Positions 27,316-36,350 of a stretch of DNA of 64,000 nt are shown here, in pieces. The position numbers and the translations under genes are program-made. Below the pieces are notes generated by a model. That model had not been told where the DNA came from. It searched no databases and worked only from the letters and a program-made list of their open reading frames with translations. How positions within the stretch are numbered: the first letter of the stretch is position 1; every line of letters begins with the position of its first letter. Source of the stretch: Limnohabitans sp. Rim8 (GTDB taxonomy: Bacteria > Pseudomonadota > Gammaproteobacteria > Burkholderiales > Burkholderiaceae_C); assembly GCA_945897465.1 (NCBI GenBank), contig CAMDFK010000010.1, positions 36,145 to 100,144 of the forward strand, read 5' to 3'.

Positions 27316-27708
27316 ATGTTGATTTCTTATGGCGCAGTGTTGGTGGCGGGCATCATGCCGGTGGTGTGTGCGGGCATCGCCAAGTCGGGATTCAAGGGGT
27401 ATGACAACAGCGACCCTCGCGCTTGGCTGGCCCGACAAACCGGGTTTCGGGCACGGGCCAATGCCGCGCAGGCCAACTGTTTTGAGGCGTTCCCGTTTTT
27501 TGCTGTGGGTGTTGTTTTGGCCTTGCTCACCGGGGTCGATCCGGCCACTGTGGATGCGCTGGCCTTGTTCTTTGTGGCGGCACGTGTGGCCTATGTGTTT
27601 TTCTACGTCACCGACAAAGCCAAATGGCGCACCATGGTCTGGTCAGCAGCTTACCTCTCGGTGCTGGCCCTGTTTGCCCTGGCCATGCTGAATTTGCAGA
27701 TCAGCTGA
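27316..27708 (+). CDS. MAPEG family membrane protein
   Basis: 130-residue integral membrane protein with four hydrophobic segments. The family signature is the second-segment stretch RANAAQANCFEAFPFFAVGV, with the conserved Asn and Glu. Eukaryotic members conjugate glutathione to lipids; bacterial roles are mostly unknown. It is followed by tRNA-Leu after 39 bases. Confidence 0.85.
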   Translation: MLISYGAVLVAGIMPVVCAGIAKSGFKGYDNSDPRAWLARQTGFRARANAAQANCFEAFPFFAVGVVLALLTGVDPATVDALALFFVAARVAYVFFYVTDKAKWRTMVWSAAYLSVLALFALAMLNLQIS

Positions 27709-27747
27709 AGCAGAAACACCTTGTTATCAAGGCACAATAAGCGCTCT

Positions 27748-27840
27748 GCCCCGGTGGTGAAACTGGTAGACACACCGGACTTAAAATCCGTTGCTTCGTT
27801 CATAGCGGGCGTACCGGTTCGATTCCGGTTCGGGGCACCA
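27748..27840 (+). tRNA. tRNA-Leu (anticodon TAA)
   Basis: Class II tRNA, 93 bases: acceptor GCCCCGG/TCGGGGC, anticodon loop CTTAAAA (anticodon TAA), a long variable arm, T arm CGGTTCGATTC and encoded CCA. Confidence 0.96.
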
Positions 27841-27858
27841 TTTGAGGAAAACATCATC

Positions 27859-28485
27859 ATGAACCACGACAACGCACCGCTTGAGATCCACGTGCATGGT
27901 GATGTGCCGATCAAACCCGGCACCGATATCCAGACCATCCAGGAGGCGCTCAAGCCTCTTTGGCATTACGCCGGAGCGCGTTCATTGCAAGAGGGCGCTG
28001 TGAGCTTGTACGAAGAAGAGCCGGGCATCCGTTTTGACACCACCACCCAGCGTCTGAACCTGTGTTGGACCGTGCGCGGTGACGAGGATTTCCGCATGGT
28101 CATGGACGATCTGTGCATGAACCTCAACGACTTGTCAGCGGCGGGCACTCCGATCGAGGTGACTTTTTATGACACCGAATTCGACGACGAGGACGAGGCC
28201 CACGGCGGCGAGTCGCGTGACGACTTCGTGATGCTGTTTGTGGGGCCGGATCCGGGCGCCATCATGCAGGCCCAGCGCGATTTGCTGGTGCACGATGTGG
28301 TCAACATGATGGAGCGCCATTTCGATGGGGCCGAGTTGTCGGGCGTGGTGACCGAGATCGACAAGCTGTTCAGCCAGCGATTTGACAGCTTGGTCAGTTC
28401 GCTCGACATCGGCAAACCGCCACGCGGTCCAAGCGGGGGCAACTCCCATGGCGGCGGCGGTCGTCGCCCACGTCATTTGCACTGA
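27859..28485 (+). CDS. Conserved hypothetical protein (DUF6806-like)
   Basis: 208-residue soluble, acidic protein without signal peptide or membrane segment. It has a mixed alpha/beta core (EIHVHGDVPIKPG at the start) and a disordered Gly/Arg/His tail (SGGNSHGGGGRRPRHLH). From memory it resembles the Burkholderiales family catalogued as DUF6806, but this has not been checked. The start is 18 bases after tRNA-Leu and the stop is 12 bases before the MFS gene, so it may be co-transcribed with both. Confidence 0.65.
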   Translation: MNHDNAPLEIHVHGDVPIKPGTDIQTIQEALKPLWHYAGARSLQEGAVSLYEEEPGIRFDTTTQRLNLCWTVRGDEDFRMVMDDLCMNLNDLSAAGTPIEVTFYDTEFDDEDEAHGGESRDDFVMLFVGPDPGAIMQAQRDLLVHDVVNMMERHFDGAELSGVVTEIDKLFSQRFDSLVSSLDIGKPPRGPSGGNSHGGGGRRPRHLH

Positions 28486-28497
28486 TCGGCCCACACC

Positions 28498-29799
28498 ATG
28501 AACGCTCAAGGCATTCGTTCTGCGCTGAACCCGGGTGTGCGTTTGCGCGAGGTCTTTGGCTGGGCCATGTACGACTTCGCCAACTCGGGTTATTCCACGG
28601 TGGTCATCACCGCCGTGTTTGCTGCCTACTTTGTGGGCGGTGTGGCCGGCGGGGCCGACTGGGCCACATTGGCGTGGACATCCGGTTTGAGTGTGTCGTA
28701 TCTGATCGTGATGCTGACCATGCCGGGCTTGGGGGCTTGGGCCGATCGGGTGGCGGGTAAAAAGCGGATGCTGATGTGGGTCACCGCGGGCTGCGTGGTC
28801 AGCACGGCGGCCTTGTCGCTGGTGGGGCCGGGGCAGGTGGCGCTGGGCTTGTTGATCCTTGTGCTGTCCAACACCTTCTTTTCTTATGGCGAGTCACTCA
28901 CGGCTTCTTTTTTGCCTGAACTGGCCAAGCCTGAGGCCATGGGCCGCGTGAGTGGCTGGGGTTGGTCTTTGGGCTACATCGGGGGCATGCTCACCTTGGG
29001 CGTTTGCCTGGTCTATGTGCTGGCCGCTCAGGCCCGGGGCGAAACAGGTGGGCAATTTGTGCCGGTGACCATGTGGATCACGGCGGTCGTTTATGGTGCG
29101 GCAGCTTGGGTGACCTTTGCCCTCCTGCGTGAACATTCGCCACCCCAACCCAATGCCCCGGTGGTCACGGTGCTGCAAAGTCTGCGTGGCTTGCGCCAGA
29201 CCTTGCGCGAGGCACTGCCCTACAAGGATTTCACCCGTTTGCTCGCTTGCGCGGTGGCCTACCAAGGCGGGGTGGCCGTAGCCATCACCTTGGCGGCCAT
29301 TTATGCTGAGCAAGTCATTGGTTTTCAGCCGCAGGAAACCATGGTGATGATCTTTGTGCTCAACATTGCGGCTTTTGTGGGCGCTCTGCTGCTGGGACAT
29401 GTGCAAGACCGCTTGGGCCACAAGCTGACATTGGCTTTCACACTTTTAGGCTGGATGGCCACTTGTTTCATTGCGGCCATGGCGACCGACAAGGCCACCT
29501 TTTGGTGGGCGGCGGCCATCGCTGGTTTTTGCATGGGCTCCAGCCAGTCATCGGGACGGGCCATGGCGGGCTTGATGGTGCCTGTGCATCGCCTGGGCGA
29601 GTTTTTCGGCCTGTGGACGTTTGCCATCCGGCTGGCCAGTATTTTGGGTCCCTTGACCTACGGCCTGATCACTTGGCTGAGTGACGGCAACCAGCGTTTG
29701 GCCATTGGCTCGACCTCCTTGTTGTTTGTGCTGGGGCTGATCTTGTTGATGCCGGTGGACGTGGAGCGCGGCCGCAGGGCAGCGCAATTGCCCAGCTGA
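28498..29799 (+). CDS. MFS transporter, UMF1 family
   Basis: 433-residue major facilitator with about 12 membrane segments. The N-terminal GWAMYDFANSGYSTVVITAV is the hallmark of the UMF1 (Atg22-like) group, which in yeast exports amino acids from the vacuole. An A-loop motif (GAWADRVAGKKR) lies between segments 2 and 3. Substrate unknown; amino acids or small metabolites are plausible. It is convergent with murI, with 7 bases between the stops. Confidence 0.88.
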   Translation: MNAQGIRSALNPGVRLREVFGWAMYDFANSGYSTVVITAVFAAYFVGGVAGGADWATLAWTSGLSVSYLIVMLTMPGLGAWADRVAGKKRMLMWVTAGCVVSTAALSLVGPGQVALGLLILVLSNTFFSYGESLTASFLPELAKPEAMGRVSGWGWSLGYIGGMLTLGVCLVYVLAAQARGETGGQFVPVTMWITAVVYGAAAWVTFALLREHSPPQPNAPVVTVLQSLRGLRQTLREALPYKDFTRLLACAVAYQGGVAVAITLAAIYAEQVIGFQPQETMVMIFVLNIAAFVGALLLGHVQDRLGHKLTLAFTLLGWMATCFIAAMATDKATFWWAAAIAGFCMGSSQSSGRAMAGLMVPVHRLGEFFGLWTFAIRLASILGPLTYGLITWLSDGNQRLAIGSTSLLFVLGLILLMPVDVERGRRAAQLPS

Positions 29800-29806
29800 G
29801 TTCGCC

Positions 29807-30688
29807 TTACAGCGAGGCTGGCACGGCCTCGCAAGCCTCTTCAGGCAAGCCCAACCATCTCTGCGCAGCCGCTTGCAAGCCTTTCAAATCACCTGTGGTC
29901 AAGAGACGCATGGTGGGTTCAGCGCCCTCAGGCTGTGCTGCGTTCAACAGGCTCGCTGCCGCCAGCAAACGGTGGGTTTGACGCGCCACCGGCTCGCCGG
30001 TCGAGACCAGTTGCACATCCGGCCCCAACAAGGTGCGCAAATCGTGCTCGACAAACACATAGTGGGTGCAACCCAGCACCAGGGTGTCGATGTCGCCAGG
30101 GGCCGATCCAAAGTGGCCCATGGCCTGTGTGTAGGTTTGAAGCAAGCGCGTGATTTGCGCTTGCGCGTCATGCGACGGGTCCGGCAGGGTGCTTTGTTCG
30201 ATGGCCAGGGCCAGTCCGTTGCAGGCCTGCACCACAAAATGGGCTTCGTTTTTGACGCTGGCCAGCAAGCGTGAAAATTTGACACTCGCAACGGTCCCAC
30301 GGGTCGCGATCACGCCGATGCGTCGGGTGCTGCTCAAGGCCAGTGCGGGTTTGAGCGCGGGCTCGACACCCACCAGCGGCAGCGTGGGATAGGCGGCTCG
30401 CAAGCCCTGGATGGCCGCAGCCGTGGCGGTGTTGCAGGCCACCACCAAAGCTTTGATTTGGTGCTGGGTTTGCAGGTAATGGGCAATTGCATGGGTGCGC
30501 TGGCTGACAAAGTTCTCGCTTTTTTCACCGTAGGGCGCGTGGGCGTTGTCGGCCAGGTACACAAAGCGTTCTTGTGGCAGTTCTTTTTGCAGGGCCCGCA
30601 GCACACTCAGGCCACCGATGCCGCTGTCAAACACACCGATGGGGCACAACGCTTTCAAAGGCTGAAGTCCGGTGACACGGTTAAACAT
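29807..30688 (-). CDS. murI: Glutamate racemase
   Basis: Cofactor-independent racemase that supplies D-glutamate for peptidoglycan. The two catalytic cysteines are in VVACNTATA (near residue 85) and VLGCTHYVF (near 206). The N-terminal PIGVFDSGIGGLSVLR is diagnostic. Length 293. An inverted-repeat element separates it from the fumarase gene downstream on the same strand. Confidence 0.97.
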   Translation of the reverse strand: MFNRVTGLQPLKALCPIGVFDSGIGGLSVLRALQKELPQERFVYLADNAHAPYGEKSENFVSQRTHAIAHYLQTQHQIKALVVACNTATAAAIQGLRAAYPTLPLVGVEPALKPALALSSTRRIGVIATRGTVASVKFSRLLASVKNEAHFVVQACNGLALAIEQSTLPDPSHDAQAQITRLLQTYTQAMGHFGSAPGDIDTLVLGCTHYVFVEHDLRTLLGPDVQLVSTGEPVARQTHRLLAAASLLNAAQPEGAEPTMRLLTTGDLKGLQAAAQRWLGLPEEACEAVPASL

Positions 30689-30723
30689 GTTTGGCTCCGT
30701 GTCTGGCCGTGACGCAAGGGTTC

Positions 30724-30806
30724 ATGGATTGCCGCGCTTGGCTCGCAGTGACGGGAAATTTGCCGTCACTGCGAGGAGCGGAGCGACGCGGCAGTCCACG
30801 GATCGT
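30724..30806. repeat. Dispersed inverted-repeat element, copy 1 (complete)
   Basis: Large imperfect palindrome between the murI start and the fumarase end. The left arm (from about 30725) and right arm (to about 30798) each contain TGGATTGCCGCG- or GTCACTGCGAG-like blocks that pair across a short AT-rich loop at 30755-30762. The right arm resembles the elements at 42197 and 51370. This type of intergenic GC-rich dyad is common in Burkholderiales and resembles REP-like elements. Confidence 0.75.
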
Positions 30807-30840
30807 TTCGTTCCACAATGGGGACGGACGCGGTGACGGC

Positions 30841-32394
30841 TCAAGCCGCGTTGACGCCAATGCCCTTGAACTCGCCGATAGCGATGCGTTTTTGCCATTC
30901 GGCGGGGCCGGTGATGTGGGCGCTGGTGCCGCCCGCATCGACCGCCACCGTGACGGGCATGTCGACCACGTCGAATTCGTAAATGGCTTCCATGCCCATG
31001 TCGGCAAAGCCCACGACCTGGGCGTGTTTGATGGCCTTGGACACGAGGTAAGCAGCGCCGCCCACGGCCATCAGGTAAGCGCTCTTGTGCTTTTGGATGG
31101 CTTCAATGGCAACCGGGCCGCGTTCGGCCTTGCCGATCATGGCGATCAGGCCGGTTTGGGCCAGCATCATGTCGGTGAAGCCGTCCATGCGGGTGGCGGT
31201 GGTGGGGCCTGCGGGGCCAACAGCCTCGTCACCCACCGGGTCCACCGGACCCACGTAATAGATCACGCGGTTGGTGAAGTCGACGGGCAGTTTTTCGCCT
31301 TTGGCCAGCATGTCTTGGATGCGTTTGTGGGCGGCGTCGCGGCCGGTGAGCATCTTGCCGTTGAGTAAAAGCGTTTGGCCGGGTTTCCATGCGGCGACCT
31401 GCTCGGGCGTGAGGGTGTTGAGGTCCACGCGCTGGCTCTTTTCGGTGTCGGCCGTCCAGTTGACGTTGGGCCACAGGTCCAGCGAAGGCGCTTCCAAATA
31501 GGTGGGGCCGGAGCCGTCGAGCACGAAGTGCGCGTGGCGCGTGGCAGCGCAGTTGGGGATCATGGCCACGGGCTTGGAGGCCGCGTGGGTGGGGTACATC
31601 TTGATCTTCACGTCCAGCACGGTGGTCAGGCCCCCCAGGCCTTGTGCGCCAATGCCCAAGGCGTTGACCTTGTGGTAGAGCTCCAGGCGCATGTCTTCAA
31701 CGGGGTCGAGCTTCTGGCCTTGGCTGGATTTTTCGAGCAGCTGGTACATGTCCAGGTCGTCCATCAGGCTTTCTTTGGCCATGAGCACGGCTTTTTCGGC
31801 GGTGCCGCCGATGCCGATGCCCAGCATGCCGGGCGGGCACCAGCCCGCGCCCATGGTGGGCACGGTTTTGAGCACCCAGTCGACGATGCTGTCGCCGGGG
31901 TTGAGCATGATCATCTTGGACTTGTTTTCGCTGCCGCCGCCTTTGGCCGCCACGGTCACGTCGACCTTGTTGCCGGGCACGATCTTGGTGAAGATCACGG
32001 CGGGCGTGTTGTCTTTGGTGTTTTTGCGGTTGAAGTGTGGGTCGGACACCACCGAGGCCCGCAGCATGTTGTCGGGGTGGTTGTAGCCGCGGCGCACACC
32101 TTCGTTAACGGCGTCTTCCAGGCTGCCGGTGAAGCCTTCGAGTTTGACGTCCATGCCGACCTCGAGGAATACGTTGACGATGCCGGTATCCTGGCAAATC
32201 GGGCGGTGGCCGGTGGCGCTCATCTTGCTATTGGTCAGGATTTGGGCGATGGCGTCTTTGGCGGCGGGGCTCTGCTCGCGCTCATACGCGCGGGCCAAGT
32301 GGGCAATGTAGTCAGCGGGGTGGTAATAGCTGATGTACTGCAGGGCGGCGGCCACGGATTCGATCAGGTCGGCTTGTTGGATGAGGGTGGTCAT
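30841..32394 (-). CDS. Fumarate hydratase, class I (4Fe-4S)
   Basis: Iron-sulfur fumarase converting fumarate to L-malate in the TCA cycle, 517 residues, with the alpha and beta domains fused in one chain as in FumA/FumB. The N-terminal part carries CQDTGIVNVFLEVG with one cluster Cys near residue 64, GAGWCPPGMLG and PNCAATRHAHF supply other likely cluster Cys residues, and the C-terminal half is the beta domain. It is the upstream-strand neighbour of yqhA, 22 bases apart, so they may share a transcript. Confidence 0.94.
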   Translation of the reverse strand: MTTLIQQADLIESVAAALQYISYYHPADYIAHLARAYEREQSPAAKDAIAQILTNSKMSATGHRPICQDTGIVNVFLEVGMDVKLEGFTGSLEDAVNEGVRRGYNHPDNMLRASVVSDPHFNRKNTKDNTPAVIFTKIVPGNKVDVTVAAKGGGSENKSKMIMLNPGDSIVDWVLKTVPTMGAGWCPPGMLGIGIGGTAEKAVLMAKESLMDDLDMYQLLEKSSQGQKLDPVEDMRLELYHKVNALGIGAQGLGGLTTVLDVKIKMYPTHAASKPVAMIPNCAATRHAHFVLDGSGPTYLEAPSLDLWPNVNWTADTEKSQRVDLNTLTPEQVAAWKPGQTLLLNGKMLTGRDAAHKRIQDMLAKGEKLPVDFTNRVIYYVGPVDPVGDEAVGPAGPTTATRMDGFTDMMLAQTGLIAMIGKAERGPVAIEAIQKHKSAYLMAVGGAAYLVSKAIKHAQVVGFADMGMEAIYEFDVVDMPVTVAVDAGGTSAHITGPAEWQKRIAIGEFKGIGVNAA

Positions 32395-32416
32395 GGATGG
32401 GAACTTGGTGGGTGAA

Positions 32417-33022
32417 TCAGTGGTGGGCGCTGGCCTGGGTGTGCGACATCAAACGATCGGCCAAGGCGATGGCCAAGGCGCTGAAAAGGAAGGTGATGTG
32501 GATCACGGTTTGCCAGATCAGGACTTTTTCGTCGTAGTTGGCTGCGTTGATGAAGGTCTTGAGCAGGTGGATCGAGCTGATGCCGATGATGGCGGTGGCC
32601 AGCTTGACTTTGAGTACCGAGGCGTTGACGTGGCTGAGCCATTCGGGTTGATCCGGGTGGTTTTCCAGGTGCATGCGCGAAACAAAAGTTTCGTAGCCGC
32701 CCACAATGACCATGATCAGCAGGTTGGAGATCATGACCACGTCGATCAAACCCAGCACCACCAGCATGATGATGGCTTCGTTGAGTGATGTGATCGCCAC
32801 ATCAGACTTGTAGCCGATGCTGGTCACAAGCGCTTGCAAGTCGGTTTGGCTCCCGAAGACGGCCTTCAGCAAGTGCACCAACTCCACCCAGAAATGGAAA
32901 ACATAAACCACTTGAGCCGCGATCAGGCCCAGATACAGGGGCAATTGCAACCAACGGCTGGCGAAAATGAAGTTGGGCAAGGGGCGCAAAGGGTTCTTTC
33001 GGTGGGTTGGGGGAGAAGTCAT
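32417..33022 (-). CDS. YqhA/TIGR00645 family membrane protein
   Basis: 201-residue inner-membrane protein with about four hydrophobic segments. Conserved family stretches are NFIFASRWLQLPLYLGLI at the N-terminus and MISNLLIMVIVGGYETFVSR in the middle. Function is unknown; from its length and topology it may be a channel or small transporter. The gene lies upstream of the fumarase gene on the same strand and diverges from acs across a 180-base intergenic region. Confidence 0.88.
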   Translation of the reverse strand: MTSPPTHRKNPLRPLPNFIFASRWLQLPLYLGLIAAQVVYVFHFWVELVHLLKAVFGSQTDLQALVTSIGYKSDVAITSLNEAIIMLVVLGLIDVVMISNLLIMVIVGGYETFVSRMHLENHPDQPEWLSHVNASVLKVKLATAIIGISSIHLLKTFINAANYDEKVLIWQTVIHITFLFSALAIALADRLMSHTQASAHH

Positions 33023-33202
33023 GATTTATCCTTGGGCAAGGGGCGCTTCGGGCCAACTCGGATTTTAGGGCTGCATGAGGCGATATCGGGACCGACTTTC
33101 ACGAAAATCGTGCAAGTCTGGCGTCAGTCAGTGCTTTGTAAGAGCGCAAGGCGACATTTGCACCAGTTTTAAAATTGCCATGTCATTGAGGAGACCCCAC
33201 AG
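33023..33202. other. Divergent intergenic region yqhA/acs
   Basis: 180 bases that must hold both promoters. An AGGAG-type ribosome binding site (GAGGAG near 33187) precedes acs. I see no clear cyclic-AMP-type or other dyad. Nothing more can be assigned. Confidence 0.5.
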
Positions 33203-35164
33203 ATGAGTTCCACCATTTACCAACCCAGCGCCGATTTCGTCAAAAACGCCCATGTTTCCGGCATGGCTGCTTACGAAGAGCTTTGCAAGGAAGCCGAATC
33301 CGACTACCAGGGCTATTGGGCGCGTCTGGCCAAAGAGCTGATCACCTGGAAAACCCCCTTCACCCAGGTGCTCGACGAGTCCAACGCGCCTTTCTTCAAG
33401 TGGTTCGAAGACGGCACCTTGAACGCTTCTTACAACTGCCTGGACCGCAACGTTGAAAAAGGCCTGGGCGACAAGACCGCCATCATCTTCGAAGCCGACG
33501 GCGGCGAAGTGACCAAGGTCACTTACAGCCAGTTGCTGGCCAAGACCTGCCAATACGCCAACGCTTTGAAGAGCCTGGGCATCAAAAAAGGTGACCGCGT
33601 CGTCATCTACATCTCCATGTCCATCGACGGCGTGGCCGCCATGCAAGCCTGCGCCCGCATTGGCGCGACCCACTCGGTGGTGTTCGGTGGTTTCTCGGCC
33701 CAGTCGCTGCGCGACCGCATCGAAGACACGGGCGCTGTGGCCGTCATCACTGCCGACAACCAGGTGCGCGGTGGGAAGTTGCTGCCCCTCAAATCCATCG
33801 TGGACGACGCCATCAACCTGGGCGGTTGCGGCTCCATCAAGAATGTGTTGGTGGTCAAGCGCTCGGGCGCTGACATCGCCATGATCGCAGGACGCGACCT
33901 GTGGATGGCCGAGCTGGCCGACCAGCAAGCCACCACCTGTGAGCCTGAGTGGGTCGGTGCCGAGCACCCCTTGTTCTTGCTTTACACCTCCGGCTCCACC
34001 GGCAAACCCAAAGGTGTGCAACACAGCACTGGTGGCTATTTGCTGCACGCGGCACTGACCACCCAGTGGACCTTCGACCTGAAGCAGAGTGACGTGTTCT
34101 GGTGTACGGCCGACATCGGCTGGGTCACCGGCCACACCTACATCACCTACGGCCCCTTGGCTTTGGGCGGCACCGAGATCGTGTTCGAGGGCGTGCCCAC
34201 GTACCCCGACGCAGGCCGCTTCTGGAAGATGATTCAAGACCACAAGGTCTCGATCTTCTACACCGCGCCCACCGCCATCCGCTCGCTCATCAAGGCCGCG
34301 GAAGCCAATGACGCTGTGCACCCCAAGAGCTACAACTTGAGCAGCCTGCGCTTGTTGGGCTCGGTCGGTGAGCCGATCAACCCCGCCGCTTGGGAGTGGT
34401 ACCACCAGCATGTGGGCGGCGGCCATTGCCCTATCGTTGATACCTTCTGGCAGACCGAAACCGGCGGCCACATGATCACGCCGCTGCCGGGGGTGACCCC
34501 CATGGTGCCCGGCTCCTGCACGCTGCCTTTCCCTGGCATTCAAGCGGCTGTCGTGGACGAAACCGGTAAAGACATGCCCAACGGCCAAGGCGGAATTTTG
34601 GTGGTCAAGCGCCCATGGCCTTCCATGATTCGCACGATCTGGGGCGACCCTGAGCGCTTTAAGAAGAGCTACTACCCCGAAGACTTCAAGGGCAAGTACT
34701 ACTTGGCGGGCGACGGCGCGATCCGCGACGAGAAAACCGCTTACTTCACCATCACCGGCCGCATCGACGACGTGCTCAACGTTTCCGGTCACCGCATGGG
34801 CACGATGGAAATCGAATCGGCTTTGGTCAGCTGCACCGAGCTGGTAGCCGAAGCCGCCGTGGTGGGCCGCCCTGACGACACCACGGGTGAGGCGATTTGC
34901 GCCTTCGTGGTGCTCAAGCGCTCTTTGCCCACGGGCGAAGAAGGCAAGGCGATTGCCAAGCAATTGCGCGACCACATCGCCAAGGAAATTGGCCCGATCG
35001 CCAAGCCCAAAGACATCCGCTTCGGTGAGAACTTGCCCAAGACCCGTTCGGGCAAGATCATGCGCCGCCTGCTGCGTTCGCTGGCCAAAGGCGAGGAGAT
35101 CACTCAAGACATCTCCACCCTGGAGAACCCCGCCATCTTGGGTCAGCTGGGTCAGGCTTACTGA
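33203..35164 (+). CDS. acs: Acetyl-CoA synthetase
   Basis: AMP-forming ligase activating acetate to acetyl-CoA via acetyl-AMP. The 653-residue length is normal. The ATP-binding loop is [12 protein letters not shown] (about residues 262-273), the acetate pocket and core include [10 protein letters not shown], and the C-terminal [11 protein letters not shown] holds the Lys that is regulated by reversible acetylation in other bacteria. No partner lies in the operon; a bidirectional terminator follows the stop. Confidence 0.97.
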   Translation: MSSTIYQPSADFVKNAHVSGMAAYEELCKEAESDYQGYWARLAKELITWKTPFTQVLDESNAPFFKWFEDGTLNASYNCLDRNVEKGLGDKTAIIFEADGGEVTKVTYSQLLAKTCQYANALKSLGIKKGDRVVIYISMSIDGVAAMQACARIGATHSVVFGGFSAQSLRDRIEDTGAVAVITADNQVRGGKLLPLKSIVDDAINLGGCGSIKNVLVVKRSGADIAMIAGRDLWMAELADQQATTCEPEWVGAEHPLFLLYTSGSTGKPKGVQHSTGGYLLHAALTTQWTFDLKQSDVFWCTADIGWVTGHTYITYGPLALGGTEIVFEGVPTYPDAGRFWKMIQDHKVSIFYTAPTAIRSLIKAAEANDAVHPKSYNLSSLRLLGSVGEPINPAAWEWYHQHVGGGHCPIVDTFWQTETGGHMITPLPGVTPMVPGSCTLPFPGIQAAVVDETGKDMPNGQGGILVVKRPWPSMIRTIWGDPERFKKSYYPEDFKGKYYLAGDGAIRDEKTAYFTITGRIDDVLNVSGHRMGTMEIESALVSCTELVAEAAVVGRPDDTTGEAICAFVVLKRSLPTGEEGKAIAKQLRDHIAKEIGPIAKPKDIRFGENLPKTRSGKIMRRLLRSLAKGEEITQDISTLENPAILGQLGQAY

Positions 35165-35211
35165 GCAGCGGTGAATGGCAGAGGGCTTTCGGGCCCCTGC
35201 AGAGATACCAA

Positions 35212-35239
35212 ACAAAAGGCAGCCTCGGCTGCCTTTTGT
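35212..35239. terminator. Bidirectional intrinsic terminator between acs and the Bug pseudogene
   Basis: Perfect dyad ACAAAAGGCAGCC / GGCTGCCTTTTGT with a two-base loop. It carries A-tracts and T-tracts on both sides, so it can stop transcripts from acs on the plus strand and from the pseudogene on the minus strand. Confidence 0.85.
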
Positions 35240-35256
35240 CATGGCGCAGGGCTGCT

Positions 35257-36240
35257 TCAGGTTTTCATGGCCAAGCCCAAGCGTTCGATGGTCGCTTTTT
35301 CGGACTGGAAGGTGTTGCGGATGAACTGGGTGTATTCGTCGGTACCCATGTAGATCACCGACTGGTCGTATTTGTCAAAGCTGGCCATGACCGCTGGGTC
35401 TGTCAGGGTTTGCTTGAAAGCATCGTGCAGCTTCTTGACCACGGCCGGGTCCATGCCCTTGGGGCCACCAATGCCAAAGGGAGAATCCGAGACGGTATCG
35501 AATCCGAGTTCATTGAGCGTGGGGATATTGGGCCAGCGCTTGGTGCGTTTGCTGCCATAGGTGGCCAGCAGCCGCATGGTGCCCGCCTCGACCTGCGGAG
35601 CCCAGCCGGTCGCGTCGCTGTGCGACATGACATGGCCGCCCAACACCGCTTGCACGCCGTCGGCGCTGCCTTTGAAGGGAATGTGGGTGACGTCGATCTT
35701 GGCTTTGCTCGCAAATTCTGCAAAGGCCAGGTGGGGCGTGGTGCCGTTTCCCGTGGAGCCGTAGGTGAATTTGCCGGGGTTGGCTTTGGCAAAGGCCACA
35801 AGGTCAGCAATCGATTTGATGGGGGAGTCGGAACGCACCACCACACCAAAGGTGTAGCCCGTGAGGCAGGCGATGTAGGTGAAGTCTTTGAGCGGGTCGA
35901 ACTGCATTTTCATCATGTGCGGCAGTCGTGCCACGCCAATCGTGATTTGCGACAGGGTGTAGCCATCGGGCTGGGCACGCAGCAGCTCGTTCGGGCCGAG
36001 CATGCCGCTGGCCCCGGGCTTGTTCTCCACGACAACGGTGGCGCCCAGTGCCTTGCTGGCGCTCTCAGCCAAAGCACGCATCACGGCATCGGTGGAGCCG
36101 CCTGCAGGTCAGGGGCAAATGAGTTTGATGGGCTTGGACGGAAAGGCCTGGGCTTGAGCCAAGCTGGGGAAGGCCACCGTGACCGCGGCGGCGGCGGATG
36201 CCTGAACAAATGTGCGTCGTGACGTGCCTTGGGTTTTCAC
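35257..36240 (-). pseudogene. Tripartite tricarboxylate transporter binding protein (Bug family), interrupted by in-frame TGA
   Basis: Full-length Bug-type periplasmic binding protein of 327 codons broken at codon 44. GTG 36240 has a good AGGAGA ribosome binding site and encodes a Tat-like signal peptide (TSRRTFVQASAAAAV). The mature protein opens FPSKPIKLICP, then TGA (36111-36109), then PAGGSTDAVMRALAE in the same frame. Bug proteins have PWPAGG here, so the stop replaces the Trp codon (TGG to TGA). The rest is intact to the normal C-terminus, with no second lesion. It may be a recent nonsense mutation, a sequencing error, or a leaky UGA-C stop. No TctA/TctB genes are nearby. Confidence 0.85.
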
Positions 36241-36350
36241 ACCGGTCTCCTGTTTGAATGGGGTGTGAACATTCCAATGGAAGTGGCTTGACCTGACAAG
36301 AGGGCAAACCTCAGCCAGGGCCCGAGCGCGGTCGCTTGCGCGACTGAGGT

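Noticed and set aside
33128-35242. 704-codon open frame on the minus strand opposite acs
   Set aside because: It is a shadow of acs in a GC-rich gene: His/Gly/Val-rich, without any recognisable domain, and acs is certain on the plus strand.
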